Assembly (NCBI RefSeq): GCF_000380645.1
Contig: NZ_AQXZ01000018.1
Coordinates: forward strand, 124,001-188,000
DNA length: 64,000 nucleotides
Source of the DNA: Smaragdicoccus niigatensis DSM 44881 = NBRC 103563
GTDB lineage: Bacteria; Actinomycetota; Actinomycetes; Mycobacteriales; Mycobacteriaceae
Direction: 5' to 3'
Of the stretch, positions 27,344-36,676 are shown piece by piece. Each line of letters begins with the position of its first letter. Within the stretch, counting starts at the first letter, position 1. The notes beneath the pieces were generated by a model. The model made no database searches, had not been told where the DNA came from, and was given only the letters and a program-made list of their open reading frames with translations. The translations under genes and the position numbers were made by a program.

Positions 27344-27730
27344 GTGACATTCGAATCCATGCAGTTGCCGGACGAGCCACATGTCACTGCGCCCGACGGG
27401 TCGGATGTGCGAATTCTGCTCGGACTTTCCGGTGGTGGCATGGCGCACTTCTCACTCGCGCCGGGTCGTACGTCCCGCGCTGTCACCCACCGAACCGTCG
27501 AGGAGATCTGGTACTTCACGACCGGAGCAGGGGAGATGTGGCGGTCAGTCGGGGCTGAGACGGAGGTACTCGAGGTCCGGCCCGGCGTATGCCTCACGAT
27601 CCCGCTGGGGACGGACTTTCAGTTCCGTTCCTTCGGACCCGAGCCACTGGCCGCCGTCGCCATCACCATGCCGCCGTGGCCCGGCGAGGGCGAGGCGGTG
27701 TTCGTCGAAGGTCCGTGGGAACCGTCCTGA
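27344..27730 (+). CDS. Cupin-domain protein
   Basis: A 128-residue single cupin barrel. Motif 1 is unusual (HFSLAPGRTSRAVTHRTVEEIWYFTTG: one His before and one after, then Glu) and motif 2 is PGVCLTIPLGTDFQFRS, lacking the usual metal His. GTG 27344 follows GGGGGAACC and gives a normal N terminus. The next gene, an SDR, starts 39 bases later. It may bind a small molecule rather than act as a metal enzyme, which is inference. Confidence 0.8.
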   Translation: MTFESMQLPDEPHVTAPDGSDVRILLGLSGGGMAHFSLAPGRTSRAVTHRTVEEIWYFTTGAGEMWRSVGAETEVLEVRPGVCLTIPLGTDFQFRSFGPEPLAAVAITMPPWPGEGEAVFVEGPWEPS

Positions 27731-27769
27731 CTCTGGACCGCGAACTGAGGAGTCCGTTAAGTTCGGGCT

Positions 27770-28702
27770 ATGGGTGGCCACAAACCGCTTGCGGGCCGGA
27801 CCGTCATCATCACGGGCGCTTCCTCTGGAATCGGTCGGGCAAGTGCGAAAGCCGTCGCTGACGCCGGTGCCGAGGTCTTGCTCCTCGCCCGTCGGGTCGA
27901 CGAGTTGAACAAAGTCGTCGACGACATTCGGGCGGCGGGCGGCAAGGCGTCGAGTTACCCGTGCGATGTCACCGAGTCGGAATCGGTCGATGCTGCACTG
28001 GCCGCGATCTTCGCCGATCACGACCACGTCGACATGCTCGTGAACAACGCCGGCCGCTCGATTCGGCGGTCGCTGTACCGGTCAGTGGACCGCTTGCACG
28101 ACTTCGAACGCACGATGGCCGTGAACTACTTCGGCGCCGTACGGATGATCCTGGGGTTGCTGCCGCACCTGCGCGAGCGCAAGTTCGGGCACATCGTCAA
28201 CGTGAGCAGTGAAGGTGTCCAAGTCAGTTCGCCCCGGTTTGCGGCGTATCTCGCAAGTAAAGCCGCGCTTGACAAGTTCACCGATGTCGCGGCCACCGAA
28301 ACGCTGTCCGACGGCATCACGTTCACGACGATCCACATGCCGCTCGTCGAGACCCCGATGATCACGCCGAGCGCGGGCGCGTACGCAGCGGTGAAAGGCA
28401 AGTCGCCGGAGTGGGCGGCAGCGACGATCGTCCGTGCGCTCGTCGAGCGGCCCAAGCGCATCGACGTCCCGATGGGCACCATCTTCGAATACGCCGCGTT
28501 GTTCGCACCGAGCCTCAAGGATCGCGCACTGCATCGGTACCACCGGGCCTACCCGGACAGCGCCGCGTCGAAGGGCGAATTGCCGGTACCGCCGGTGGAC
28601 GCGGCCGAATCGACGGCGGGTCCGGAGCGCCCGGGGATTCAGCGAAGCGCCGGACGGCTACTTCGGCGCGCGGCGCGGATGGTTCCGGGAACCCATTGGT
28701 GA
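27770..28702 (+). CDS. Short-chain dehydrogenase/reductase (310 aa)
   Basis: An SDR with TGASSGIG (about residues 15-22), NNAG, catalytic Ser in VNVSSEG and YLASK (Tyr, Lys). The C-terminal 60 residues extend past the usual SDR end and are basic. This extended form and the TIHMPLVETPMI segment resemble the reductase half of mycobacterial fatty acyl-CoA/aldehyde reductases. It lies in a run cupin-SDR-MarR on the same strand. A lipid aldehyde or ketone substrate is plausible but unproven. Confidence 0.82.
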   Translation: MGGHKPLAGRTVIITGASSGIGRASAKAVADAGAEVLLLARRVDELNKVVDDIRAAGGKASSYPCDVTESESVDAALAAIFADHDHVDMLVNNAGRSIRRSLYRSVDRLHDFERTMAVNYFGAVRMILGLLPHLRERKFGHIVNVSSEGVQVSSPRFAAYLASKAALDKFTDVAATETLSDGITFTTIHMPLVETPMITPSAGAYAAVKGKSPEWAAATIVRALVERPKRIDVPMGTIFEYAALFAPSLKDRALHRYHRAYPDSAASKGELPVPPVDAAESTAGPERPGIQRSAGRLLRRAARMVPGTHW

Positions 28703-28730
28703 ATCGACGTCCGACCTAGGATTGGCGATC

Positions 28731-29189
28731 GTGACCGAGACGCGCTGGCTGGACGACGAGGAAATGCTCGCGTGGCTGGCGTTGGCGTCACTGTTCATCA
28801 AGCTCCCCGCCGCGCTCGACCGGCAATTGCAGCGCGATGCCGGGCTCTCGCACTTCGAGTACCAAGTTCTCGCGGGCCTGTCTCAGGCACCCGACTGGAC
28901 GCTCCGCATGAGCGACCTCGCGAAGTTCACCGAAGGTCAGTTGCCGCGGTTGTCGCAGGTCGCGGCACGCCTCGAGAAGCGGGGCTGGTTGACGCGGATG
29001 GCAGACCCGACCGATGGACGGTTCACCCTGGGCACGCTGACCGAGGCCGGGATGGCCAAACTCGTCGAAACCGCGCCGAGCCATGTGTCGACTGTCCGGC
29101 GCCTGGTCTTCGACAGCTTGAGTCCCGAACAGGTTGGTCAGCTACGCGACATCGCACGCCACATCGTCGATGCGGTCGAAGGCGACTGA
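28731..29189 (+). CDS. MarR-family regulator
   Basis: A 152-residue MarR protein. It has the N-terminal dimer helices WLALASLFIKLPAALDRQL, recognition region LSQVAARLEKRGWLTR and the wing ADPTDGRFTLGTLTEAG. GTG 28731 gives a standard N terminus; the frame stays open upstream inside the SDR gene but without homology. It lies 28 bases after the SDR stop and probably controls the cupin-SDR-MarR unit. The stop is one base from the stop of the convergent thioesterase gene. Confidence 0.88.
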   Translation: MTETRWLDDEEMLAWLALASLFIKLPAALDRQLQRDAGLSHFEYQVLAGLSQAPDWTLRMSDLAKFTEGQLPRLSQVAARLEKRGWLTRMADPTDGRFTLGTLTEAGMAKLVETAPSHVSTVRRLVFDSLSPEQVGQLRDIARHIVDAVEGD

Positions 29190-29190
29190 G

Positions 29191-29802
29191 CTATTCCTTC
29201 GGCAGTTCGATCATCAACGCTTCGGCGTCGGCGAGCACTGTACCGGCCGGGCTGGTCAATGTGGACACGACGAAGCGCTTTCGACCTTCCGTCCGATCGA
29301 TGCGCGTCTCGACTGTGAGTTCGACGTCCAGTGGCGTCAGGTTCCGGTAGTTGACGTGCAGGTATGCCGTTCGGGCGACCGGCTTTCGCGCGGCGAATAT
29401 CGCCATACCGCACATCTCGTCGAAGAGCAGGGCGATGGCACCGCCGTGTGCGGCCCCATTCCCGCCGAGGTGGTAGCGACGGAAGCTTCCCTTCGCGCGA
29501 ACGCCTTCGGCGCTCCACGTCTCCACCCGCCACGCGGGAAGCATGAGGTGGCCACGCCCCGGTGCGACGGCGCGCCCGGCAAAGCTCGTTCCCTCGGGGG
29601 CGGCGTGCGATTCGAGCATGTCGATGAGCGCCTGCGCCTGGAGCGTCGCGTCGGCGAGAACCTCGTCCGGCGCGTTGACGGCGACCGCAAGATCCTGCAC
29701 GGTGCGGAGCGTCTCGAGGAACTCCGTGAATTGTGGGGTGGGCCGCGTCGGCTTCAGACTTTTGAATCCAGCGGCCGTCTCGCGGGGGAGTTCGGTCGTC
29801 AT
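29191..29802 (-). CDS. PaaI/hot-dog acyl-CoA thioesterase-like protein
   Basis: A 203-residue protein with a C-terminal hot-dog domain (about residues 80-200) carrying the thioesterase pattern NGAAHGGAIALLFDEMCG, in which the Asp/Glu on the long helix is the usual catalytic residue, and TAYLHVNYRNLTPL. The N-terminal 75 residues form a helical extension. Its start overlaps the VOC gene stop by 4 bases (29799-29802), so they are coupled. The acyl-CoA substrate is unknown. Confidence 0.85.
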   Translation of the reverse strand: MTTELPRETAAGFKSLKPTRPTPQFTEFLETLRTVQDLAVAVNAPDEVLADATLQAQALIDMLESHAAPEGTSFAGRAVAPGRGHLMLPAWRVETWSAEGVRAKGSFRRYHLGGNGAAHGGAIALLFDEMCGMAIFAARKPVARTAYLHVNYRNLTPLDVELTVETRIDRTEGRKRFVVSTLTSPAGTVLADAEALMIELPKE

Positions 29803-30191
29803 GTGTTAGCACCGGGCTTTCGCAGGTCGCGGCGAAGCGGATGGTCGGCGGGCACCTCGACAAAGACGATGGCCACGCCGTCCGGGTCCGTCACCCACAT
29901 CTCGATGAGTCCCCAGGGCTGCAGTTTCGGCTTGGCGGTGATGGTCACGCCACGCGCGCTGAGCTCCGAAAACGCGTCGGCGGCGCTTCGGACCTGGAGC
30001 CACAAGGCGCCACCGAAGGCCGAATCCGGTCCGGCGTGGCCGGCGATCTCGATGAGCGACTGCCCGGCGAAAAAGACCGTCCCGCCCGGGTATTCGCGTG
30101 CGATCGCAAGCTGGAGGACGTCCCGATAGAACGCCACGGTCGCGTCGTAGTCGGTCGGGCGCAGGATCACCCGACCACTCAGAATGTCCAT
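29799..30191 (-). CDS. VOC-family protein (glyoxalase/dioxygenase fold)
   Basis: A 130-residue single-unit pair of beta-alpha-beta-beta-beta motifs typical of the vicinal oxygen chelate superfamily: ILRPTDYDATVAFYRDVLQL, the central GQSLIEIAG, and WVTDPDGVAIVFVEVP. Metal ligands are not complete, so it may bind rather than transform its ligand. It is coupled to a thioesterase by a 4-base overlap. No function is claimed. Confidence 0.83.
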   Translation of the reverse strand: MDILSGRVILRPTDYDATVAFYRDVLQLAIAREYPGGTVFFAGQSLIEIAGHAGPDSAFGGALWLQVRSAADAFSELSARGVTITAKPKLQPWGLIEMWVTDPDGVAIVFVEVPADHPLRRDLRKPGANT

Positions 30192-30228
30192 GATTCAGCT
30201 CTACCAGGTGAGCCGAAGTCGCGGAACG

Positions 30229-31101
30229 TCAGGCCAACGTGTCGGGCGACACCGGGTCCGGCACGACCGGGGCGGGCGGTGCCGCAGGGTCTACCGGGGC
30301 GGTGGTCGGGGCGGTGTCTGACTCGGGTGCCGGGGTCTCGGCGGGAGTGGGCTCGTTGCGCTTGACCTCGATGCCGCGCTCGGTGAGCCACACCAGGGGA
30401 TCGGTGTTCGTGCCGTCGGGAAGTTTTACCTCGAAGTGGAGGTGCGGACCGGTCGAGTCACCACGGTTGCCGATCGTGGCGATCTGCTGACCGGTGGTGA
30501 CGACGTCGCCGACCTTCACGAGGTTTTCGTTGTTGTGGCCGTACGTGGTGATCGTCCCGTCGGCGTGCTTGATCCGGACCCACAGACCGAAGCCCTGAGC
30601 GGGGCCGGCGTCGATGACCTTGCCCGCGGACGCGGCGTTGATCGGGTCGCCGATCGGTCCGGCGAGGTCGATGCCCTGATGATTGCGGCCATCGCCGAAC
30701 GTCGAGGTGAGGATGCCTGCCGCCGGGAGCGCGAAGGTGGGTGCGGCTTGGACGGTCTGAACTGGAGCAGCAACGGTCGGGGCGGTCTGCACGGTTTGGA
30801 CGGGTGCGGTGACGACGGGAGCGGCTTGGACGGTTTGGACCGTTTGGACCGGAGCCGCGATTGGTTCCGGGGGAGTGCTTGCGGTGTTCGCATCACTCGA
30901 TCCCGCCGATCCCGATGAGCCAGCCGATCCGGCGACGAGGCTGTCGATGATGGGGCGCAGTGCTGCCTCGACCTCCGGCGTCAACGCGGGGTCCGCATGG
31001 GCCGTCGCACCGAATCCGATCAGGGCGGTCGCCGCTCCGGTGACCAGTCCGGAGAATCGAAGGGTCGAACGCAAAGCCGTCTTCTGTGCGCGCACTGCCA
31101 T
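30229..31101 (-). CDS. Secreted M23 (LytM-type) peptidase
   Basis: A 290-residue exported peptidoglycan hydrolase or hydrolase activator. A signal peptide ends near AHA-DP (residue 37). A disordered linker (60-122) holds three copies of APVQTVQ. The M23 domain (about 125-235) has zinc ligands His141 and Asp145 (HQGID) and His222 of GPHLHFEV, with His189 and His220 as catalytic histidines, so it should be active. The tail (240-290) is Pro/Ala/Glu-rich. ATG 31101 fits the signal peptide. It stands alone, 280 bases from the divergent double-TetR gene. Confidence 0.9.
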   Translation of the reverse strand: MAVRAQKTALRSTLRFSGLVTGAATALIGFGATAHADPALTPEVEAALRPIIDSLVAGSAGSSGSAGSSDANTASTPPEPIAAPVQTVQTVQAAPVVTAPVQTVQTAPTVAAPVQTVQAAPTFALPAAGILTSTFGDGRNHQGIDLAGPIGDPINAASAGKVIDAGPAQGFGLWVRIKHADGTITTYGHNNENLVKVGDVVTTGQQIATIGNRGDSTGPHLHFEVKLPDGTNTDPLVWLTERGIEVKRNEPTPAETPAPESDTAPTTAPVDPAAPPAPVVPDPVSPDTLA

Positions 31102-31381
31102 TTACACCCCCGCGGGTATCTGGCGCCGCATCGTCAAGGCGACGCGCCGTTTGGTTCTGGCAAGTGCACATGATCTTCGCCACTGCGGATAGGGAAATGG
31201 CGTCACAATTTGGCGTCTGGAGCTAATTCGGAGTAATCGAAACGAGACCCGATTCTGGGGATTTCCCGCCGAAATGAATCTTGAAATCGCCGCGTTTCAG
31301 ATAGCCGGAAAGCAATTTCCGAGGACCCGGACAGCGGACCGAATTCGGCAGCCGGGCGGATCGAATGGAAGGATGGACCAC
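31102..31381. other. 280-bp divergent region upstream of M23 and double-TetR genes
   Basis: Contains GGCGTC repeated at short distance (31200-31220 area) and the small palindrome CCGAATTCGG near 31340. I looked for a cyclic-di-AMP riboswitch, common before cell-wall hydrolases, and did not see its conserved blocks. Confidence 0.35.
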
Positions 31382-32572
31382 GTGCCGAATTCGACCGCCA
31401 AGGATGCCGAGTCAGAGGTTGTCCAGCCTCGGCGTACGCGCCCCCGGGACCGTCGCGGCCAGATCCTGCGGACTGCCGGGGAAGTGTTCGCCGAGAAGGG
31501 TTTTCATTCTTCCTCGCTCGCGGACATTGCAGGTCGGGTCGGCATTTCGCCCGCCGCGTTGTACCGGCACTTCTCGAACAAGCAGCATCTGCTCACTGAG
31601 ACCGTCCGGGCCGGAATCGACACGACCTACGAGCGCGTCGCGGCGGCCGAGGATCCGCTCGCCGTACTCATGGAATTGTCGCTCGAATTTCGCGGTGTAC
31701 CCCGCCTGTGGCAACTTGAGATCAGAAACCTGCCGGAGCCGGAACGACGCGAGATGTTCGTTCACGTTCGGGCAATCGTCGACCTCATTGCGCAAGCGGT
31801 ATCGGCGCGCCGGCCCGATATTTCGGTCGAAGATGCGCGATTTCTTGCGTGGGTGATCGCGTCAATCGCGGAGAGTCCGTCATTCCACAATGTCCAGCTC
31901 CCGAAGGACCGGTTCATTCCTCTGCTTACCGCGGTGATCGAAAGCGTGCTGGCGATTCCGTTCTCGTCGCAGGATCACGGTGCGCCCGCTCGGACTGTCC
32001 TCGGTCCCGCGCTCGACGACCTGCAGCCGGAGCGCCTCATCGTTGCCGCCGCGGAGTTGTTCAATACGCGCGGGTATGACGCCGTGGGGATCGAAGACAT
32101 CGGTGCCGCGGTCGGCATCTCGGGGCCCGCGATCTACCACCATTTCGCGAGCAAAGGCGACCTGCTCAACGAGATCATCGGGCGCAATGATCAGTGGATC
32201 GGGCACTACATCTCACGCGCATGTGCCGAAGGCAACTCGGCTGAAGAATCGCTGGCGCTCCTCACGCAGTATTTTCTGGCGTTTGTTGCCCGTTCGCCCG
32301 CCATCGCCGGAACCGCACTCTCGGAGGCTCGACACCTTCCTGACGACCAGGCCAAGCGCTATCGACGGGTTCATCGAGCAGGAGTCCTGCGCTGGGCCAG
32401 GTTGATTCAGGCAGCAAGTCCCGACACGCCCGAGGATGAAGCTCGTGTTCGAGTTCAGGCGTTCACTACTGTCGTCATCGACGCGGCCCGAAACCCGGGT
32501 CTTGTTTCGCGTGCCGATTTTCAGGCCATTTTGGCCCGGATCGGTACCGCCATCGTGATGACCCAGCCTTAG
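31382..32572 (+). CDS. Double TetR-family regulator (two HTH domains)
   Basis: A 396-residue protein made of two complete TetR repressors in tandem. The first HTH (about residues 24-70) includes [20 protein letters not shown] and [11 protein letters not shown]. The second (about 220-265) includes [20 protein letters not shown] and [11 protein letters not shown], each followed by its own helical ligand domain. GTG 31382 has GGAAGG at the right distance; upstream in-frame starts add residues without homology. It precedes fadE5 by 77 bases on the same strand and may control it. A second double TetR starts at 62852 after another acyl-CoA dehydrogenase. Confidence 0.85.
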   Translation: MPNSTAKDAESEVVQPRRTRPRDRRGQILRTAGEVFAEKGFHSSSLADIAGRVGISPAALYRHFSNKQHLLTETVRAGIDTTYERVAAAEDPLAVLMELSLEFRGVPRLWQLEIRNLPEPERREMFVHVRAIVDLIAQAVSARRPDISVEDARFLAWVIASIAESPSFHNVQLPKDRFIPLLTAVIESVLAIPFSSQDHGAPARTVLGPALDDLQPERLIVAAAELFNTRGYDAVGIEDIGAAVGISGPAIYHHFASKGDLLNEIIGRNDQWIGHYISRACAEGNSAEESLALLTQYFLAFVARSPAIAGTALSEARHLPDDQAKRYRRVHRAGVLRWARLIQAASPDTPEDEARVRVQAFTTVVIDAARNPGLVSRADFQAILARIGTAIVMTQP

Positions 32573-32649
32573 TCGGCGTTAACTTACGGTTGCGAAACCA
32601 AAGATCATTACGCAATTCTGTTCCCCGACTGCCCAAAGGAGGGGAACAC

Positions 32650-34482
32650 ATGGGTCACTACATCGCGAATCTTCGAGACATCGAGTTCAACCTGTTCGAG
32701 GTACTCGAGCTCGGCAAGCTGCTCGACGCCGGTGCCTACGGCGATATGGACACCGAGACAGCGCGCACCACGCTGTCCGAGGTCGCACGCATGGCTGAGG
32801 ATCTCATTGCGGAAACGTTCGTCGAGGGTGACCGCAACCCGCCGGTCTTCCTGCCGAACGAGCACCGGATCACCATGTCGAACGAACTCGCCAAGACCGT
32901 GCAGGCGGTCAAGGAAGCCGAGTGGTGGCGCATCGGTGTTGCGGAGTCGATCGGTGGTGTTCCCGCTCCGGCGCCAATGACCTGGGCGATCCTGGAAATG
33001 CTGATGTGTGCGAACCCGTCGGCAGCGTTCTACACGATGTTCGGCCCGGCGATGGCCAACGCGATCGCCGACGTAGGCACGCCGCAGCAGGTCGAATGGG
33101 CCCGTATCGCGATGGAAAAGGGTTGGGCGGGCACGATGGTGCTCACCGAGCCGGACGCCGGTTCGGACGTCGGCGCCGGTCGCACGAAGGCGATCGCGCG
33201 GCCGGACGGCACCTGGCACATCGAGGGCGTCAAGCGCTTCATCTCGGGTGGCGACGTCGCCGAGACGGCCGAAAATGTCTTCCACCTGGTTCTCGCCCGC
33301 CCCGAGGGTGCGTCAGAGGGAACCAAGGGCCTCAGTCTGTTCTTCGTCTCGAACCACCACTTCGACCACGAAACCCTCGAACTCGGTGAGCGCAACGGAG
33401 TCTTCGTCACCGGTCTCGAGCACAAGATGGGCATCAAGTCGTCGCCGACGTGCGAGGTCACCTTCGGCGGCCACGGCATCCCGGCCGTCGGGTACCTGGT
33501 CGGCGACGTGCACAACGGTATTGCGCAGATGTTCAAGGTCATCGAGAACGCACGCATGACGGTCGGCATCAAGTCGTCGGGCACGCTGTCGACGGGCTAC
33601 CTCAACGCCCTCGCGTTTGCCAAGGAGCGCGTCCAGGGTGCGGACATGACCCAGATGATGGACAAGTCCGCCCCGCGCGTGACGATCATCAACCACCCGG
33701 ACGTGCGCCGCAGTCTGCTGATGCAGAAGGCGTACGCGGAAGGTCTGCGCGCCCTGTATCTCTACACCGCCGCGCACCAGGACGCCGACGTCGCACTGCA
33801 GGTATCGGGCGCGAACGCGGATCTCGCACACCGCGTTGAGGATCTGCTCCTCCCGCTCGTCAAGGGCGCCGGTTCGGAGAAGGCCTACGAACTGCTGACC
33901 GAGTCGCTGCAGACGCTCGGTGGTTCGGGCTTCCTCCAGGATTACCCGATCGAGCAGTACATCCGCGACGCGAAGATCGACTCGCTCTACGAGGGCACGA
34001 CCGCGATTCAGGCGCTGGACTTCTTCTTCCGGAAGATCATCCGCGACCAGGGTGGCGCGCTCGGTCACCTCGCCATGCAGATCAAGGCGACGATCGACGC
34101 CGGAGATGCGACGCTCGCTCGCGAGGTCGAACTTCTGGCGAAGGCGCTCGACGACGTGCAGCAGACCGCCGGAATCCTGACGGGCTACCTCATGGGTGCG
34201 CAGCAGGACCCGAAGAGCCTCTACAAGGTCGGCCTCGGTTCCGTGCGCTTTCTGCTCGCGGTTTCGGACCTCGTCATCGGCTGGCGTCTCATCGTGGCCG
34301 CCCAGGTCGCGCAGGCTGCCTTGTCAGCCGGCGCCAGCGTCCGTGACCAGGCGTTCTACGAGGGCAAGGTCGGAGTCGCGAAGTTCTTCGCCCGCAATGT
34401 GCTGCCGCAGTTGACGGCGACGCGCGAGATCATCGCGGCGATCGACACCGAGCCCATGGAGCTCAGCGAAGCCGCGTTCTGA
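32650..34482 (+). CDS. fadE5: Acyl-CoA dehydrogenase FadE5
   Basis: A 610-residue acyl-CoA dehydrogenase very close in length and sequence pattern to M. tuberculosis FadE5, an FAD enzyme with broad medium- to long-chain acyl-CoA specificity. It opens with [19 protein letters not shown], carries [13 protein letters not shown] (FAD site) and [19 protein letters not shown]. The catalytic Glu lies in [12 protein letters not shown], and the protein ends in PMELSEAAF as mycobacterial FadE5 does. A strong ribosome-binding site AAAGGAGG precedes ATG 32650. It follows the double-TetR gene. A hairpin terminator lies just after it. Confidence 0.94.
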   Translation: MGHYIANLRDIEFNLFEVLELGKLLDAGAYGDMDTETARTTLSEVARMAEDLIAETFVEGDRNPPVFLPNEHRITMSNELAKTVQAVKEAEWWRIGVAESIGGVPAPAPMTWAILEMLMCANPSAAFYTMFGPAMANAIADVGTPQQVEWARIAMEKGWAGTMVLTEPDAGSDVGAGRTKAIARPDGTWHIEGVKRFISGGDVAETAENVFHLVLARPEGASEGTKGLSLFFVSNHHFDHETLELGERNGVFVTGLEHKMGIKSSPTCEVTFGGHGIPAVGYLVGDVHNGIAQMFKVIENARMTVGIKSSGTLSTGYLNALAFAKERVQGADMTQMMDKSAPRVTIINHPDVRRSLLMQKAYAEGLRALYLYTAAHQDADVALQVSGANADLAHRVEDLLLPLVKGAGSEKAYELLTESLQTLGGSGFLQDYPIEQYIRDAKIDSLYEGTTAIQALDFFFRKIIRDQGGALGHLAMQIKATIDAGDATLAREVELLAKALDDVQQTAGILTGYLMGAQQDPKSLYKVGLGSVRFLLAVSDLVIGWRLIVAAQVAQAALSAGASVRDQAFYEGKVGVAKFFARNVLPQLTATREIIAAIDTEPMELSEAAF

Positions 34483-34491
34483 CCGATGGGA

Positions 34492-34519
34492 GGGTGGTCG
34501 CTCGGATGAGCGGCCACCC
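34492..34519. terminator. Terminator between fadE5 and convergent F420-type gene
   Basis: GGGTGGTCGCTC (34492-34503) pairs with GAGCGGCCACCC (34508-34519) through 12 positions with one G-T pair and a 4-base loop, and can act for both strands. Confidence 0.75.
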
Positions 34520-34544
34520 TTCGTCGTTTCGGGTGACTGACTGC

Positions 34545-34967
34545 CTAGACCCGACGAAGCGCGACGATCGGAATGATGCGCGTGGTCTTCTCCTGGTAGC
34601 CAGCGAAAGCTGGGCTCAGCTTGATGAAGCGAGCCCAAGCCTCATCGCGGTCGGAACCCTCGAGCACCTCGGCGCGAACGGAGACCACGCCATCGTCCGG
34701 CGTCTCGATCTGCACGTCGGGATGTGCTCGGAGGTTGTGGTACCAGGAGGGGTTGTCCGGGGCGCCGGCCTTCGAGGCTGCGATGAGCCACGTGTCATCG
34801 TCGGGCCGAATAGCTGCCACCGGAGCGACGCGTTCCTGCCCGCTCTTGGCGCCGATGTGGTGGACCAGGATCAGTCGTCGGCCAAAGCCGTTCTGCGTCA
34901 CCGTGCCGTTGTTCGCGCGGAACTCCGCGATGATGCTGTCGTTCCAGTTGTGCAAGCCGCTCGTCAC
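34545..34967 (-). CDS. Deazaflavin-dependent nitroreductase-family protein
   Basis: A 140-residue split-barrel protein of the DDN/FDOR-B family, with the pocket segments LILVHHIGAKSGQERVAPVAA and SWYHNLRAHPDVQIE, and a C-terminal Pro-rich beta strand. GTG 34967 follows GGGAGG. This is the second such protein in the window (the other at 17277). It stands alone between convergent fadE5 and the LpqC-like gene. F420 binding is expected from the family; substrate unknown. Confidence 0.86.
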   Translation of the reverse strand: MTSGLHNWNDSIIAEFRANNGTVTQNGFGRRLILVHHIGAKSGQERVAPVAAIRPDDDTWLIAASKAGAPDNPSWYHNLRAHPDVQIETPDDGVVSVRAEVLEGSDRDEAWARFIKLSPAFAGYQEKTTRIIPIVALRRV

Positions 34968-35054
34968 GATTTGTCCTCCCTATTTGCCTCGCCCAGTGAT
35001 GAAACGCGTGCCAGTGACGGTGTGTTCCCGGTCACCGGAAGACGGACCCCTTCG

Positions 35055-35891
35055 CTACGTCGAATACTGGCTTAAGAATCTCCACAATTCAGCCGTGGTG
35101 TCGAAGCCGTTGCTTGCCTGTGGCCAGTCATGTCCGCCGCCGGCCAAGGTGACGAGTTCGACCGTCCGCCCGTTGGGGCAGGTGGCTACCTGGATCGTCG
35201 TGACTCCATTGACGCGAACGGTCGGCGCAGCGCAGTTGTCAATGGTCCGCCACTGCGCGTCGAGTTCCGGGATCGCGACTCCCTGGATCTTGGCGAAACC
35301 GGTGCCGCGGCTCCCGTCGTAGGGGATGTTCTTGTCGTCCGTGCCGTGGACGTGGATCACCGACGTCGGGGTTGGTTTGCTGCAGTCGCCGAGTTGAGTG
35401 CCGGCGACCGGTGCAATGGCGGCGAAGATCGACGTGCGGCACGCAAGCGTGTAGGTCATGATCGCGCCATTGCTCATGCCGGTCGCGTAGACGCGGGTGC
35501 TGTCGATTCGCATGTCCTTCTCGATGGCCGCGACGACCGCCGTGATGAATCCAACGTCATCGACGCCGTTGCGGGCCGGTTCGCCGCAGCAACCGCCCGT
35601 CGTGTTCCAGGCGCGCCCGACTCCGTTCGGGTAGGCGACCACGAAGCCCTCTCGATCGGCCAAGTCGTCCCAGCCGTAGGCACGTTCGGCTTGCTGCGCA
35701 CTTCCGAAGCCGCCGTGCAGCATGACGACCAGCGGAGCGGGGGACTTCAGATCGCGTGGAACGTGGACGAGGTACGTGCGGTCGCTGCCGTCGAATGACA
35801 GGTGGCGCTCCGCTGTGCCCGCCGGTGTCGCACCGCGCGGAACCGAACAAGCGGTGAGCAGCAGGAGCAGGACGCCGACGAGAATTCGCAC
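35055..35891 (-). CDS. LpqC-like lipoprotein esterase (PHB-depolymerase family)
   Basis: A 278-residue exported lipoprotein with lipobox LLTAC (Cys15). It has an alpha/beta-hydrolase domain of the polyhydroxybutyrate depolymerase/CE1 feruloyl esterase group: oxyanion MLHGGFG, nucleophile GMSNGA, acid in HGTDDKN and His in GGGHDWP. It matches the layout of mycobacterial LpqC. GTG start. It diverges from the TetR-ABC exporter, 147 bases apart. It probably cleaves an ester in the envelope or outside; the natural substrate is unknown. Confidence 0.86.
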   Translation of the reverse strand: MRILVGVLLLLLTACSVPRGATPAGTAERHLSFDGSDRTYLVHVPRDLKSPAPLVVMLHGGFGSAQQAERAYGWDDLADREGFVVAYPNGVGRAWNTTGGCCGEPARNGVDDVGFITAVVAAIEKDMRIDSTRVYATGMSNGAIMTYTLACRTSIFAAIAPVAGTQLGDCSKPTPTSVIHVHGTDDKNIPYDGSRGTGFAKIQGVAIPELDAQWRTIDNCAAPTVRVNGVTTIQVATCPNGRTVELVTLAGGGHDWPQASNGFDTTAELWRFLSQYST

Positions 35892-36011
35892 GATTCAAGT
35901 GAAATCGGGAATCGATGGGGAGCGCAATCGCCGGAGCGGAACCCTCACCAACCCCTCATCAGTCTCAACGGAGCTTCATCCTGCGGTGACCGTCACACCC
36001 ACTAGCGCTCG

Positions 36012-36051
36012 ATTGAACGAGTGTTTAGACTATTGAACATGCGTTCAGACT
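36012..36051 (+). promoter_or_regulatory. Tandem 20-bp TetR operator overlapping the tetR start codon
   Basis: Two adjoining 20-bp units (36012-36031 and 36032-36051) match at 16 of 20 bases and each holds a small palindrome: GAAC-GAGT-GTTT and GAAC-ATGC-GTTC. The ATG of the TetR gene (36039) is inside the second unit, so repressor binding would cover the start and the mRNA may be leaderless or short-leadered. Confidence 0.6.
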
Positions 36052-36674
36052 CTGATCTGACGACCCGCGCTCGTATTCGAGACGCGGCGATCGCCACGTT
36101 CGGAGACCAGGGATTCGCCGTCGGAGTTCGCACGATCGCCGAGGCCGCGGGAGTCTCCCCAGGTCTCGTCAATCACCATTTCGGCTCGAAGGACGGGCTT
36201 CGCGCCGAATGCGATGCCTTCGTGCTCGAGGCGATTCGTCGTTCGAAGTCCGACTTCATGCACAACTCGTCCTCGGCGAATTTCCTGGCCGCGCTCGCCG
36301 AAGTCGAATCGTTCGCACCGCTCATCGCCTACCTCGTGCGGTCGTTCCAGGCCGGCGGCAACCTCGCTGCCCACCTGTTCAACGACATGGTCGCCAACGC
36401 GGAGACCTACATGCAGGAAGGCGTTGATGCGGGGCTCATCCGACCGAGCCGCAACCCGAAAGCGCGAGCCCGGTATCTCGCGCTCGTCGGCGGCGGCGGG
36501 CTGATGCTCTACCTCCAACTGAAGGCTGCGGAGGGCCCGATCGACTATCGCCAGGCGTTGCAGGACTACACCCGCGAAGTCATGGGCCCGTCGCTGGAGA
36601 TCTATACCGAAGGCCTCATCACCGATCCGCGACTGCTCGAAACCTGGCAGTCCCAGCAAGCGAAAGAGGAGTGA
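36039..36674 (+). CDS. TetR-family regulator of ABC exporter (Rv1219c-like)
   Basis: A 211-residue TetR repressor. HTH region FAVGVRTIAEAAGVSPGLVN and HHFGSKDGLRAECD near residues 25-65, followed by a helical ligand domain. It is the first gene of a three-gene unit with an ABC ATPase and permease, the same order as M. tuberculosis Rv1219c-Rv1218c-Rv1217c, a multidrug exporter repressed by Rv1219c. A tandem operator covers its start. Ligand-induced release would turn on the pump. Confidence 0.9.
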   Translation: MRSDSDLTTRARIRDAAIATFGDQGFAVGVRTIAEAAGVSPGLVNHHFGSKDGLRAECDAFVLEAIRRSKSDFMHNSSSANFLAALAEVESFAPLIAYLVRSFQAGGNLAAHLFNDMVANAETYMQEGVDAGLIRPSRNPKARARYLALVGGGGLMLYLQLKAAEGPIDYRQALQDYTREVMGPSLEIYTEGLITDPRLLETWQSQQAKEE

Positions 36675-36676
36675 TC

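Noticed and set aside
31102-31381. Cyclic-di-AMP riboswitch before the M23 peptidase
   Set aside because: Position is suggestive, but the conserved sequence blocks of that riboswitch are not seen on the minus strand.
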